Assembly (NCBI RefSeq): GCF_018861125.1
Contig: NZ_JAHKQN010000036.1
Span: forward strand, 45,309 to 109,308
DNA from: Cellulophaga baltica
Lineage (GTDB): Bacteria; Bacteroidota; Bacteroidia; Flavobacteriales; Flavobacteriaceae
Direction of reading: 5' to 3'
Length of the DNA stretch: 64,000 nucleotides
Part shown: piece after piece, positions 51,637-61,517 of the stretch
How the letters are laid out: each line of letters starts with the position of its first letter
Numbering within the stretch: position 1 is the stretch's first letter
Made by a program: the position numbers and the translations under genes
The notes under the pieces: model-generated
Database searches by the model: none
What the model saw: only the letters and a program-made list of their open reading frames with translations
What the model was told of the DNA's origin: nothing

Positions 51637-51667
51637 GAAAATGCCGGCTATAGAGCTGGCAATTTTC
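51637..51667 (-). promoter_or_regulatory. Hairpin in the rpmI leader
   Basis: On the minus strand GAAAATTGCCAGC can pair with GCCGGCATTTTC around a 6 nt loop, with one bulge and one mismatch. In many bacteria the infC-rpmI-rplT operon is autoregulated by L20 through leader structures; a similar role here is inference. Confidence 0.4.
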
Positions 51668-51707
51668 ATCTTTTTATTACAACTTAAAAGTGGTAATAAT
51701 TTATGTC

Positions 51708-52265
51708 TTACTTTTTGCTCGTTTTTGGAGCAATAAACATGGTCATTCTTTTACCTTCTAATCTAGGCATCTGTTCTACTTTTCCTATTTCTTCTAATTC
51801 AGAAGCTAGTCTTAATAAAAGTATTTCACCTTGATCTTTGTAAACAATAGAACGCCCTTTGAAAAAAACGTATGCTTTTAATTTAGCACCATCTTTTAAA
51901 AACTTTTCAGCATGTTTCTTTTTAAACTCATAATCATGATCATCAGTCTGTGGTCCAAAACGAATTTCTTTTACAATAACTTTAGTCGCTTTAGCTTTTA
52001 AAACTTTTTCGCGCTTTTTTTGTTCGTATAAGAATTTCTTATAATCTGTTATTTTACAAACAGGTGGATCAGCCTTTGGTGATATTTCAACCAAATCTAA
52101 CTCGAGTTCTCCAGCTTTGTTCAGAGCTTCCCTAACAGGGTAAACGCCTACTTCTACATTATCACCTACCAACCTTACTTTAGGAGAAAGTATTTGCTCA
52201 TTTATTTTATGAGGGTTTTTATTTTCTCTTCGTGGTTGAGGTCTAAATCTTTTTCTTATTGCTAT
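51708..52265 (-). CDS. infC: Translation initiation factor IF-3, AUA start
   Basis: 185 residues if started at ATA (52263-52265): [21 protein letters not shown], then [18 protein letters not shown], the complete N-terminal domain; the C-domain contains [25 protein letters not shown] and [14 protein letters not shown]-3 checks the initiator tRNA-start codon pair and keeps subunits apart. There is no ATG between the in-frame stop just upstream and the conserved region, and a TTG at 52170-52172 would remove about 30 conserved residues. A rare start codon (AUU in many bacteria) allows IF-3 autoregulation. Directly downstream of thrS. Confidence 0.93.
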   Translation of the reverse strand: MAIRKRFRPQPRRENKNPHKINEQILSPKVRLVGDNVEVGVYPVREALNKAGELELDLVEISPKADPPVCKITDYKKFLYEQKKREKVLKAKATKVIVKEIRFGPQTDDHDYEFKKKHAEKFLKDGAKLKAYVFFKGRSIVYKDQGEILLLRLASELEEIGKVEQMPRLEGKRMTMFIAPKTSKK

Positions 52266-52296
52266 GACTAAATCTTTTTAATTAAACTAATTATTT

Positions 52297-54237
52297 TTAA
52301 AACGACTTTAAGGTACTATTTATTTCTTTAGTAACCAACTCTTCAAAGGCTGAAATTGTAATGGATCCTAAATCTTCACCTCCATGTCTTCTAACAGAAA
52401 TGGTACCTTCAGCTTCTTCGTTTTCACCTACAATTAGCATAAATGGAATTTTATTCATTTCTGCTTCTCGTATTTTCTTGCCAACAGTCTCGTTACGCTT
52501 GTCAACAATTGCGCGAATTTCGTGTTTTTCTAGCGATATTAAAACTTTTTCTGCATATTTTTCATGTTTCTCGCTGACTGGTAATAATATAGCTTGCTCA
52601 GGGATTAACCAAAGCGGAAAATTACCACCTGTGTGTTCGAGTAATAATGCAATAAAACGCTCCATACTTCCAAATGGTGCACGATGAATCATTACAGGTC
52701 TGTGAAGTTCATTATCACTGCCTTTGTAATTTAAATCAAAACGCTCAGGTAGGTTATAATCTACTTGAATTGTACCTAACTGCCATTGTCTGCCAAGGGC
52801 ATCTTTCACCATAAAATCTAGCTTAGGACCATAAAAAGCAGCTTCACCACTTTCAATTATGAAATCTAACCCTTTTTCTTTGGCTGCATTAATAATTGCG
52901 TTTTCTGCTTTTTCCCAATTTTCAACGGTACCAATATATTTTTCAGGTTTGTCTAAATCTCTTACAGATACTTGAGCAGTAAAATCTTCAAAACCTAGTG
53001 AACCTAAAACATATAAAGATAAATCAATTACATTTTTAAACTCTTCATCTAATTGGTCAGGAGTACAAAAAATATGTGCATCATCTTGAGTAAAACCACG
53101 AACACGAGTTAAACCATGTAATTCTCCACTTTGCTCATATCTATAAACAGTTCCAAATTCTGCAAAACGTTTAGGTAAATCTTTATAGGAATGTGGTTTG
53201 AAGTTGTAAACTTCACAGTGGTGAGGACAGTTCATTGGTTTTAATAAAAACTCCTCATCCATTTTGGGAGTTTTGATAGGTTGAAAACTATCTTCTCCGT
53301 ATTTCGCATAATGACCTGAAGTAACATAAAGTTCTTTTTGACCAATATGAGGTGTTACTACCATTTCGTAACCTGCTTTTTTCTGTGCTTTCTTTAAAAA
53401 GTTTTCTAATCTTTCACGAAGAGCAGCGCCCTTAGGTAACCATAAAGGTAAACCGGCACCAACTTTTTGAGAAAAAGTAAAAAGCTCCAGTTCTTTACCA
53501 AGTTTTCTATGGTCTCTTAATTTAGCTTGTTCTAATAATTCTAAATATTCAGTAAGTTCTTTTTGTTTAGGGAATGAAATACCGTAAACTCTAGTAAGTT
53601 GCGTTTTATTTTCATCACCTCTCCAGTAAGCACCTGCAACACTTAAAATTTTAATTGCTTTTATTATTCCGGTATTAGGAATATGGCCACCTCTACATAA
53701 ATCAGTAAAAGTATCGTGATCGCAGAAAGTAATAGTTCCATCTTCAAGATTTTCAATTAACTCAACTTTGTATTCGTTACCTTGTTCTTTATAAGTATTT
53801 AATGCTTCTGCTTTAGTAATTGCACGCATTTTAAAATCGTGTTTTCCACGAGCTATTTCAATAGCTTTTTTCTCAATTGCAGGAAAGTCTTTATCAGATA
53901 TAGTTTTGTCTCCTAAATCTACATCGTAATAAAACCCATTGTCAATTGCAGGTCCTATAGTAAGTTTAACACCAGGGTATAATTCTTCAATTGCTTGTGC
54001 AACTACGTGTGAAGATGAGTGCCAAAAAGCTTTTTTGCCCTCTTTATCATTCCAGGTATAAAGTATAAGAGATCCATCTTCCTCTAAAGGTGTGGTGACC
54101 TCTAAAACAACATCGTTAAATTTTGCTGAAATCACATTTCTAGCAAAACCCGAACTAATACTTTTAGCGACATCCATAGGTGTGCTTCCTTTTTCACACT
54201 CTCTAATACTACCATCTGGTAATGTAATCTTAATCAT
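52297..54237 (-). CDS. thrS: Threonyl-tRNA synthetase
   Basis: 646 residues, full length: TGS domain ([26 protein letters not shown]), editing domain with [17 protein letters not shown] and [10 protein letters not shown], the class II core ([59 protein letters not shown]) and anticodon-binding domain ([22 protein letters not shown]). Charges tRNA-Thr and edits Ser. First gene of the operon with infC, 31 bp away. Confidence 0.97.
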   Translation of the reverse strand: MIKITLPDGSIRECEKGSTPMDVAKSISSGFARNVISAKFNDVVLEVTTPLEEDGSLILYTWNDKEGKKAFWHSSSHVVAQAIEELYPGVKLTIGPAIDNGFYYDVDLGDKTISDKDFPAIEKKAIEIARGKHDFKMRAITKAEALNTYKEQGNEYKVELIENLEDGTITFCDHDTFTDLCRGGHIPNTGIIKAIKILSVAGAYWRGDENKTQLTRVYGISFPKQKELTEYLELLEQAKLRDHRKLGKELELFTFSQKVGAGLPLWLPKGAALRERLENFLKKAQKKAGYEMVVTPHIGQKELYVTSGHYAKYGEDSFQPIKTPKMDEEFLLKPMNCPHHCEVYNFKPHSYKDLPKRFAEFGTVYRYEQSGELHGLTRVRGFTQDDAHIFCTPDQLDEEFKNVIDLSLYVLGSLGFEDFTAQVSVRDLDKPEKYIGTVENWEKAENAIINAAKEKGLDFIIESGEAAFYGPKLDFMVKDALGRQWQLGTIQVDYNLPERFDLNYKGSDNELHRPVMIHRAPFGSMERFIALLLEHTGGNFPLWLIPEQAILLPVSEKHEKYAEKVLISLEKHEIRAIVDKRNETVGKKIREAEMNKIPFMLIVGENEEAEGTISVRRHGGEDLGSITISAFEELVTKEINSTLKSF

Positions 54238-54455
54238 ACTATAAAAAAATTATAAGTGACAAAGATAAGTGCATCGTAAATATTTTCAATAACATTTTAT
54301 TACTTTTTTGGGTAGATTTAAACTTCGCTAATCTCTTAAATATATAACGTTGTAGTTGTGGTGGCTAAAAGGTTTGTTTGTTTCGGTAAACTGTCAATCA
54401 TAAAATTTATAATGGTTTAAATTAGTAAATACTCAATTTAATATGTTAAAATTTA

Positions 54456-54510
54456 TTGTAATGTCAGTTTTTATTTTACATTTGAAAAATAAACGTATAA
54501 AATACGTTTA
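54456..54510 (+). promoter_or_regulatory. Promoter and palindromic operator of the sugar-alcohol operon
   Basis: TTG (54456-54458), 18 bp, TACATTTG (54477-54484): a good Bacteroidota promoter. Directly downstream TAAACGTATAAAATACGTTTA (54490-54510) is a 21 bp palindrome with 9 bp arms. A protein bound here would block transcription; the NrtR-like regulator at 63229 is the candidate. Confidence 0.75.
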
Positions 54511-54546
54511 ATAAATTATTTCAATTAACCTTAAAAATTTTTAATA

Positions 54547-55425
54547 ATGAAAAACATAATGCAAACGTTTTCGAAAAGAAATATGTCTTTTTTTGCTAAA
54601 CAGGATAATAGGAATGCTATTGTTGTCCCCATTTTTGTGTTATTTATAGGTTTTTTTGGTGGTTCAAATTTAGTGCTTGCTCAAGAAGAAGAGGAAGATG
54701 ATTATAAAGCTTTTAATGCTAGTGCTCACCTAAAAAACATGCATATTTGGCATGGTTTTCAAGTGCAATCTGGTGGGGTTTTTGCAACAAGTTTGGAATA
54801 TAATACGCGTGATAAAAAATTTACTTTTGGGGTTTGGGGAGGTGCTAGTTTGTCTAGTACTGATATTTATAATGAAGAAAGTGATGCTTATGTAAGTGCT
54901 AATTATAAGGAGTTCTCTATCTATACATTATATCGTTTTTCTGATAAGTTTTTTATAGAGGCTGTTTCTCATAATAATTATACAGGTGTAGAAGAGAGAG
55001 GTGATGAATTGCATTACTGGAGTTATGATAAAACTCAGGGGTATAACTTTGTAGATTTAAATTTTGGGTACAATATCACTGATAACACTTTATTATATTT
55101 AGCTACAATATTAGGTGGTGGTTCTGGTGATTTTGAAGTTCAAGATGATGGATCTTTTAAAAACTCATGGACACACTACTTTGAGGTTAAAAGTAAGGTT
55201 TGGGAAAGAGATGATTATAGCTTGTCACTTTTTGCTGGTGGTGCGTGGTCATTCTTAACAGATAAAACTTTTTATACTGAGAGTTCCGCAAACGTTATCA
55301 ATGTTGGTGCAACTTTAGGTAGAAATATAAATTTTGGAAACTATAAAATGCCTGTAGAAGTTACTGCAATGTGGAACCCAGAGCAAGAACGAACAGTGCT
55401 TCAATTAGATATTATGTTATTTTAA
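54547..55425 (+). CDS. Outer-membrane beta-barrel protein of the sugar-alcohol operon
   Basis: 292 residues with an export signal ending LVLAQ (about residue 42) and an acidic start of the mature protein. The body is an amphipathic strand series (FNASAHLKNMHIWHGFQVQSGG, FTFGVWGGASLSS, EFSIYTLYRFSDKFFIEAV, FVDLNFGYNITDNTLLYLATIL) ending in QLDIMLF with a terminal phenylalanine, as in outer-membrane barrels. First gene behind the operon promoter and 34 bp before the binding protein gene, so it is probably the outer-membrane channel for the substrate. Confidence 0.75.
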   Translation: MKNIMQTFSKRNMSFFAKQDNRNAIVVPIFVLFIGFFGGSNLVLAQEEEEDDYKAFNASAHLKNMHIWHGFQVQSGGVFATSLEYNTRDKKFTFGVWGGASLSSTDIYNEESDAYVSANYKEFSIYTLYRFSDKFFIEAVSHNNYTGVEERGDELHYWSYDKTQGYNFVDLNFGYNITDNTLLYLATILGGGSGDFEVQDDGSFKNSWTHYFEVKSKVWERDDYSLSLFAGGAWSFLTDKTFYTESSANVINVGATLGRNINFGNYKMPVEVTAMWNPEQERTVLQLDIMLF

Positions 55426-55459
55426 GTAAAAGAATTAAATCTCAACAAAAACAAATAAA

Positions 55460-56521
55460 ATGAAACTAGAAACTAAACTAACTGCAAAATACTTTTTTAG
55501 GTTTTTTGTAACCTGCATGGTGTTAATTAATGTAATTGGGTGTGCAGAGCCAATTAAAAATACAAACGGGAAAAGAGAAAGTTCAATTGATGATGATGAG
55601 TTAATTGAAAGTGCTATTGATCTTTCAGGAAAAACCGTTGGGTATTGTACGCCAACATTAAACGGTCCTTATTATCAAGCGTTGTTGCAAAGCATCAAAG
55701 AAACAACCGAGAAAAATGGAATGACGTTTTTATCTGCTGATGGTCAAGATGATATTAATAAGCAAGTTGCTGCTGTTGAAGATCTTATTACTAAAGGTGT
55801 TGATGTTTTATTATTAAATCCTAAAGATCCTGATGCTTTAGTTGGAGTGACTAAATTGGCAAAAGAAGCAAATATTCCAGTTTTTATTATAGATAGTTCA
55901 ATTGACCCTTCTGCGGAGTATGTGACTACCATTCAATCTAATAATTTGAAGAATGGTGAGTTAGCAGGCGAATGGTTAGCTAAAAAATTTGGTAAGAAAA
56001 AAATGAATATTGCTTTGTTAAGTGGTAATGCTGGTAACCCGGTTGGTAGAACTCGTAAGCAAGGTTTGTTACAAGGTATTACTGAAGAGCAATTAAGAAC
56101 ACTTGGGTATATAGATTTAGATATTAAAACTCAAATGTATACGGAGTGGTCATATGCTGGAGGGTTAAAAGCTATGGAGGATATTTTAGTCGCGCACCCT
56201 GATGTAAATGTGGTGATAACAGAATCTGATGTTTGTGTTTTAGGGGCAATTAAAGCAATTGCACAAGCGGGTAAAACTGATGATATTTTAATTGTTGCAG
56301 GTGCTGATGGTCAAAAAGAAGCCATTAAATATATTATGGATACTGACTTTTATGGTTGTACGGCTATGAATAGTCCGGTTCAAATTGGTAAAAATGCTGT
56401 GACTTATGCGGTACAATATATGAACGGTAAAAAAGATTTTCCAAAAACATCTTTTACGGCTCCATTGCTAATTACTAAAGATAATGCAGCTCAGTATTAT
56501 AACCCTAATGCATTATTTTAA
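55460..56521 (+). CDS. Ribose-type sugar ABC transporter substrate-binding lipoprotein
   Basis: 353 residues, periplasmic binding protein of the peripla_BP_4 type with a lipoprotein signal (VLINVIGCAE, Cys28). Motifs: KTVGYCTPTLNGPYYQALLQSI, GVDVLLLNPKDPDAL, EANIPVFIIDSSID and GELAGEWLAKKFG, then VIVAGADGQ-like ILIVAGADGQKEAI. It captures the sugar or polyol and delivers it to the permease. Lipid anchoring is unusual for such proteins in Gram-negatives outside this phylum. Confidence 0.92.
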   Translation: MKLETKLTAKYFFRFFVTCMVLINVIGCAEPIKNTNGKRESSIDDDELIESAIDLSGKTVGYCTPTLNGPYYQALLQSIKETTEKNGMTFLSADGQDDINKQVAAVEDLITKGVDVLLLNPKDPDALVGVTKLAKEANIPVFIIDSSIDPSAEYVTTIQSNNLKNGELAGEWLAKKFGKKKMNIALLSGNAGNPVGRTRKQGLLQGITEEQLRTLGYIDLDIKTQMYTEWSYAGGLKAMEDILVAHPDVNVVITESDVCVLGAIKAIAQAGKTDDILIVAGADGQKEAIKYIMDTDFYGCTAMNSPVQIGKNAVTYAVQYMNGKKDFPKTSFTAPLLITKDNAAQYYNPNALF

Positions 56522-56530
56522 AATTTAATA

Positions 56531-58054
56531 ATGGCAATTATGGAAGAAAATAAAAGTGAATATAGGTTGGAAATGTCTGGAATCTCAAAAAGTTTTGGGA
56601 TTGTTTCAGTACTTGAAGACGTAAACTTAAGAGTTAAGCATGGTGAAATTCATGCCTTGCTTGGAGAAAATGGTGCAGGTAAATCTACTTTGATGAAAAT
56701 TCTTAGTGGAGCGCATCAAAAAGATAGTGGTGAAGTTCTTTTAAATGGGAAAGAAATTAATCCTAAAAACACACATGATGGTCAAGTTTTGGGTATTAAC
56801 GTGGTGTATCAAGAATTGTCATTAGTTAATGATTTATCTGTTGCTGAAAATATTTATTTGCACAAATTAGGTGCAAATAAATTTTGGATGAATTGGAAAA
56901 AAATCACTCAAGATGCTCAAGAGTTGTTAGATTCTTTAGGTTTTGAAATTGATGCATCTGCAACCGTTAGAAATTTAAGTATTGTTCAAAAACAAGTGGT
57001 AGAGATTGCGAAAGCGATTTCGGAAGATACTAAGGTTTTGGTTTTAGACGAGCCAACAACGGTTTTTGATCCTACAGATACGCAAAAATTATTTGACAAT
57101 TTATTTAAGTTAAAAGAAAGAGGTATTTCAATTATTTATATCTCTCATCATTTAGAAGAGATATTTAAAATAGCAGATACAGTAACGGTTCTTAAAGATG
57201 GTGTTGATACAGGAAGTATGCCAACTTCTGAAATAGATACAGATGGTATTATTCACTTAATGATTGGTAGAGAACTTAAAGATTTATATCCATTACGTGA
57301 TGTTGTTGTGGGTGATACGGCAATTTTTGAAGTAAAAAACTTAACCGCTAAAGATACGCTTGTACATGATGTTTCATTTTGTGTAAAACCAGGAGAAGTT
57401 TTGGGTATTGCGGGTTTAGGGGGTAGTGGAAGAACAGAAACTGCTAAATTAATTTTTGGTGCGCACAGAAAAAAATCAGGAAGTATTTTTTTAAATGGAG
57501 AAAAAATAACTACCAAATCGCCGGTTGAGGCTGTAGAGCATGAAATTGGTTTGGTTTCGGAAAACAGAAAAGAAGAAGGTGTTTTCTTGCCATTGTCAAT
57601 TAGAAAAAATATTAGTGTAACAAATTTTGATTCAATTTCAAGCAGTCTAGGTTTCATTAAGACAGATAAAGAGCATGATAATGTTCGTGGATTGATGAAT
57701 AAGTTGAATATAAAAGCACCAGGTTCTGAGGTTGATGTAAAAAACTTAAGTGGGGGTAATCAGCAAAAAGTAGCATTAGCTAAATGGTTAAGTATAGATA
57801 GTAAGGTGATTATTATTGATGAGCCTACACGTGGTGTTGATGTCGGTGCAAAAGTAGAAATCTATAACCTTATTAATGAGGTAGCTAAAAAAGGTGTCGG
57901 AGTTATTGTTATTTCATCTGATATGCCAGAGATAATGGGAATTGCAGATAGAATTCTTGTAATGCATGAAGGAACAATTTACGGAGAGTTGCCAAAAGAA
58001 AAATTCTCTGAAGAAAACATTCTTAGATATTCAATCGGGAAAGCATTAAAATAA
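56531..58054 (+). CDS. Sugar ABC transporter ATP-binding protein (two NBDs)
   Basis: 507 residues with two nucleotide-binding domains, as in RbsA/XylG. First: Walker A LLGENGAGKSTLMKIL, signature-like LSIVQKQVVEIAKA, Walker B VLVLDEPTTVFDP. Second: degenerate Walker A GLGGSGRTETAKLIFG, signature LSGGNQQKVALAKWL, Walker B VIIIDEPTRGVDVGA. It energises import by the adjacent permease. 9 bp after the binding protein gene. Confidence 0.95.
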   Translation: MAIMEENKSEYRLEMSGISKSFGIVSVLEDVNLRVKHGEIHALLGENGAGKSTLMKILSGAHQKDSGEVLLNGKEINPKNTHDGQVLGINVVYQELSLVNDLSVAENIYLHKLGANKFWMNWKKITQDAQELLDSLGFEIDASATVRNLSIVQKQVVEIAKAISEDTKVLVLDEPTTVFDPTDTQKLFDNLFKLKERGISIIYISHHLEEIFKIADTVTVLKDGVDTGSMPTSEIDTDGIIHLMIGRELKDLYPLRDVVVGDTAIFEVKNLTAKDTLVHDVSFCVKPGEVLGIAGLGGSGRTETAKLIFGAHRKKSGSIFLNGEKITTKSPVEAVEHEIGLVSENRKEEGVFLPLSIRKNISVTNFDSISSSLGFIKTDKEHDNVRGLMNKLNIKAPGSEVDVKNLSGGNQQKVALAKWLSIDSKVIIIDEPTRGVDVGAKVEIYNLINEVAKKGVGVIVISSDMPEIMGIADRILVMHEGTIYGELPKEKFSEENILRYSIGKALK

Positions 58055-58085
58055 TACAACATAATTATATAAAAAATTAAACAAA

Positions 58086-59054
58086 ATGGCCTTAACATTA
58101 AAACAACAACTTAGTACTCCTGGGGGAATATTAAAGTTTTTAATTAAGTATAATACAATATTCATTTTTTTAGTGCTGGTTATATTTTCAGCAGTTATTT
58201 CTGATGTTTTTTTTACATCAGTAAACTTAAGTAACCTGTTAAAGCAGGTTTCGGGTATCGGAATTATAAGTGTAGGTATGTTAATTGTAATACTTACTGG
58301 TGGTATCGATTTATCCGTAGGTTCAATGGTTGCATTGCTAGCTGTTATATTTGCAATATTTGTAAATTTATTTGCGTTACCTCTGGCAATTCTACTAACC
58401 TTAGTTATAGGCTTTGGTTTAGGTAGTGTTGCGGGTTATTTGGTGGCGTATCAAAAAATGGCTCCTTTTATTGCAACGCTGGCGTTAATGACTGTAGCAA
58501 GGGGTATGGGGTTTATCTTCTCAAAAGGTTCTCCTATTAGGTTTGAAACATACGGGGGTTTGTTTATGTCAAACTTCGCAAACAATTCTACATTGGGTGT
58601 TCCAAATATTGCAATCGTCTTTTTTATCATTGTAATTATAGCAACAATTATGTTAAAGTATAATGTGTTCGGTAGATTAGTTATTGCAATTGGTAGTAAT
58701 GAAGAAGCTTCTCGTTTATCAGGTATTAAAGTGGGTAAGTATAAATTTCTAGTATATGCAATTTCAGGAACTTTAGCGGCTTTAGCAGCAATAATTGTTG
58801 CTTCAAGAACAAATTTAGGTTCGCCAAATATGGGACTTTCATGGGAGCTTGATGCTATTGCTGCGGTTGTAATTGGTGGTGCTAGTTTAAGTGGAGGTAA
58901 AGGTTCTGTAATAAATACTTTAATGGGAGTTTTAATTTTAGGATTAATAAGTAATATTCTCAATTTGTTAAATGTTCCGTCTTACCCACAACAAGTAGTA
59001 AAAGGAGGTATAATCATATTTGCAGTATTACTGCAACGTTTTGAAAAGAAATAA
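58086..59054 (+). CDS. Sugar ABC transporter permease (RbsC type)
   Basis: 322 residues with about eight to ten transmembrane helices; family hallmarks GIISVGMLIVILTGGIDLSVGSMVAL, PFIATLALMTVARGMGFIFS, SNEEASRLSGIKVGKYKFLVYAISG and AIAAVVIGGASLSGGKGSV. It probably dimerises to form the inner-membrane channel. Between the ATPase and mannitol dehydrogenase genes in the same operon. Confidence 0.95.
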   Translation: MALTLKQQLSTPGGILKFLIKYNTIFIFLVLVIFSAVISDVFFTSVNLSNLLKQVSGIGIISVGMLIVILTGGIDLSVGSMVALLAVIFAIFVNLFALPLAILLTLVIGFGLGSVAGYLVAYQKMAPFIATLALMTVARGMGFIFSKGSPIRFETYGGLFMSNFANNSTLGVPNIAIVFFIIVIIATIMLKYNVFGRLVIAIGSNEEASRLSGIKVGKYKFLVYAISGTLAALAAIIVASRTNLGSPNMGLSWELDAIAAVVIGGASLSGGKGSVINTLMGVLILGLISNILNLLNVPSYPQQVVKGGIIIFAVLLQRFEKK

Positions 59055-59065
59055 AATAAAGAATA

Positions 59066-60562
59066 ATGACAAGTAAAAAATTAAATAACAAAAACCTTTC
59101 TGAATTTACTAGTCAGGTTTCTGTTTCGGGTTATGATAGATCTTCTGTAAAAGCTGGTATAGTACATGTTGGTATTGGTGGTTTTCATAGAGCGCACCAG
59201 GCATATTATACAGACCAGTTGTTGCATGATGAGGCTAATAAAGATTGGGGGATTTGTGGTGTTGCATTATTAGATTTTGATCAGAAAATATATAATACAC
59301 TTAAGGATCAAGATGGTTTATATACACTTATCGTAAAAGAGCTAGATGGTACTTTAACAAAAACAGTTGTTGGATCTATTGTTGAATATTTATTTGCACC
59401 TGAAAATCCTACTGTGGTTATTGAGAAAATGGCTGATGAAGCTATAAAAATTATTACGCTTACTATTACAGAAGGTGGTTATAATTATAACGAAGCAACT
59501 AAACAGTTTGATTTTGATAATCCGGCTATACAGTATGATATAGATAATCCTAATTCACCTAAAACAATATTTGGTTATTTAGCGCAAGCGCTAAAATTGC
59601 GTAAGGAGCGTAATATTAAAGGTGTTTCAATTCAATCTTGCGATAACATTCAACATAATGGTAACATGGCAAAAAAAATGCTGTTAAGTTATATTGAAAA
59701 AGCAGAACCGTCTTTAGTTGATTGGGTAAAAGAGAATGTTTCTTTTCCTAATAGTATGGTAGATAGAATTACGCCTGCTACTTCACAATTTGAAATAGCA
59801 GGATTAAAAGAAACTTCTGGCATTGATGATGCTTGGCCAGTTGTGTGTGAGCCATTTAAGCAATGGGTTATTGAAGATGATTTTATAACAGGAAGGCCGG
59901 CTTGGGAAAATGTTGGAGCGCAATTTGTTGATGACGTTGCGCCGTACGAAAAAATGAAGCTGAGTTTGCTAAATGCTGGTCATTCTGTTTTAGGAATTTT
60001 GGGTGCTTTAATGGGTTATTCTACAATTGATGAAGCAGTTCATAATAATGCTATAAGCGCATTTTTAAGAATTTATATGGGCAATGAGGTTACTCCTATA
60101 TTAACAGGTTTAGAGGGTATTAACTTGAAAAATTATAAACATTCATTAATTCAACGTTTTGGTAATATTTATATTAAAGATCAGATAGATAGAATTTGCT
60201 CTGAAAGTTCAGCTAAAATTCCAATTTTTATATTGCCTACGGTAAATGCTCAGCTTAAAGAAAATGGACCAATTGAATATGCGGCTTTTGTTATAGCAGC
60301 TTGGGCAATTTATAGTTTAGGTTTAGACGAAAATGGAAATACATTGAATATTAAAGATGCAATGGTTGATGTATTGCATGAAAAAGCGCTAGAAGCTAAG
60401 GATAAACCTGAGTTGTTCTTGGGTGTTAAAGCTGTTTTTGGTAATTTAAAAGAAAACGAAGTATTTGTAGCTTCGTATGTGAATGCGTATGAGAATATTT
60501 TAAAATACGGAGTTGAAAAGTGTGTGGTAGATATCAATAGTAATGTTTTAAATAAAATATAG
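59066..60562 (+). CDS. Mannitol 2-dehydrogenase
   Basis: 498 residues, long-chain mannitol dehydrogenase family. NAD-binding motif GIVHVGIGGFHRAHQAYY at about 30, SPKTIFGYLAQALKLRK, CDNIQHNGNMAKK, FPNSMVDRITPAT and the catalytic lysine segment YEKMKLSLLNAGHSVLG (Lys-x5-Asn-x2-His). Oxidises mannitol (or a related polyol) to fructose. Located between the importer and a fructokinase, which fixes the pathway direction. Confidence 0.93.
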   Translation: MTSKKLNNKNLSEFTSQVSVSGYDRSSVKAGIVHVGIGGFHRAHQAYYTDQLLHDEANKDWGICGVALLDFDQKIYNTLKDQDGLYTLIVKELDGTLTKTVVGSIVEYLFAPENPTVVIEKMADEAIKIITLTITEGGYNYNEATKQFDFDNPAIQYDIDNPNSPKTIFGYLAQALKLRKERNIKGVSIQSCDNIQHNGNMAKKMLLSYIEKAEPSLVDWVKENVSFPNSMVDRITPATSQFEIAGLKETSGIDDAWPVVCEPFKQWVIEDDFITGRPAWENVGAQFVDDVAPYEKMKLSLLNAGHSVLGILGALMGYSTIDEAVHNNAISAFLRIYMGNEVTPILTGLEGINLKNYKHSLIQRFGNIYIKDQIDRICSESSAKIPIFILPTVNAQLKENGPIEYAAFVIAAWAIYSLGLDENGNTLNIKDAMVDVLHEKALEAKDKPELFLGVKAVFGNLKENEVFVASYVNAYENILKYGVEKCVVDINSNVLNKI

Positions 60563-61444
60563 ATGAGTAATATAACTTGTTTTGGAGAGGTTTTATGGGA
60601 TGAATTCCCGGAGCATAAAAAAATTGGAGGGGCACCTTTAAATGTAGCAATACGTTTAAAATCTTTTGGAAATAATGTTTCAATGATTAGTAAAATTGGA
60701 GCAGATAAAGACGGGAGGGAAATTTTTGAATTTATTAAAGAAAATGAGGTTAATACTGATGGTATTCAGGTTGATGATAAATTAAAGACAGGTAACGTAA
60801 AGGTTGTTTTAAATGCTAAGGGTTCTGCTTCATATAGTATTATGTTTCCTAGAGCTTGGGATAATATAGATTTAACTGCAATTGCTGAAAAAATTGTAAA
60901 ATCATCAGAAGCTTTTGTTTATGGTAGTTTAGTGGCAAGAGATGAGACTTCAAAAAATACATTGTATGAGCTTTTAAAAGTGGCTAAGTATAAAATATTT
61001 GATGTTAATTTAAGAGAGCCTCATTATACAAAAGCTGTTTTGTTGCATTTGATGAATCAAGCAGATTTTATTAAGTTTAATGATGATGAGATTTTTGAAA
61101 TAAGCGCAATGTTTGGTTCTAAATCAAAATCTTTAGATCAATCAATTCTTTTCATAGCAGAAAAAACAAATACAAAAACAATTTGTGTAACGAAAGGGAA
61201 GCATGGTGCTATACTGTATGTTGAAGGTAAATTATATCATAACAGTGGTTATCTTATTACTGTTGTTGATACAGTTGGTGCTGGAGATTCTTTTTTAGCT
61301 GGTTTGATAAGTAATTTATTAAATAATGAAGATCCTCAAAAAGCCATAGATTATGCATGTGCGATAGGGGCGTTAGTTGCTAGTAAGGCTGGTGCAAATC
61401 CTAAAATAGAAGAGGAAGAAGTGCATAAAATGATTACTTCATAA
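60563..61444 (+). CDS. PfkB-family fructokinase
   Basis: 293 residues. Ribokinase fold: FGEVLWDEFPEHKKIGGAPLNVAIRL at the start, KIGADKDGREIFEFIKENEV, FDVNLREPHYT and the ATP/anion-hole motif VVDTVGAGDSFLAGLI with the catalytic Asp. Phosphorylates fructose released by the dehydrogenase to fructose 6-phosphate. Its ATG follows the dehydrogenase stop with no gap (TAGATG), and the operon ends at the terminator at 61485. Confidence 0.93.
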   Translation: MSNITCFGEVLWDEFPEHKKIGGAPLNVAIRLKSFGNNVSMISKIGADKDGREIFEFIKENEVNTDGIQVDDKLKTGNVKVVLNAKGSASYSIMFPRAWDNIDLTAIAEKIVKSSEAFVYGSLVARDETSKNTLYELLKVAKYKIFDVNLREPHYTKAVLLHLMNQADFIKFNDDEIFEISAMFGSKSKSLDQSILFIAEKTNTKTICVTKGKHGAILYVEGKLYHNSGYLITVVDTVGAGDSFLAGLISNLLNNEDPQKAIDYACAIGALVASKAGANPKIEEEEVHKMITS

Positions 61445-61484
61445 ATAAAACTAAAAATTTTTTGTTTGGATTTTTAAGTGTGTA

Positions 61485-61517
61485 GGTCCTTGATTGAAAA
61501 AATCAAGGGCCTTTTTT
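61485..61517. terminator. Terminator between fructokinase and second dehydrogenase
   Basis: GGTCCTTGATT (61485-61495) pairs with AATCAAGGGCC (61501-61511, one G-T pair) and is followed by six T residues; convergent genes end on either side. Confidence 0.88.

Noticed and set aside
52172..52174. TTG at 52170-52172 as the infC start
   Set aside because: It would delete the conserved N-terminal domain that is open upstream to an ATA codon.
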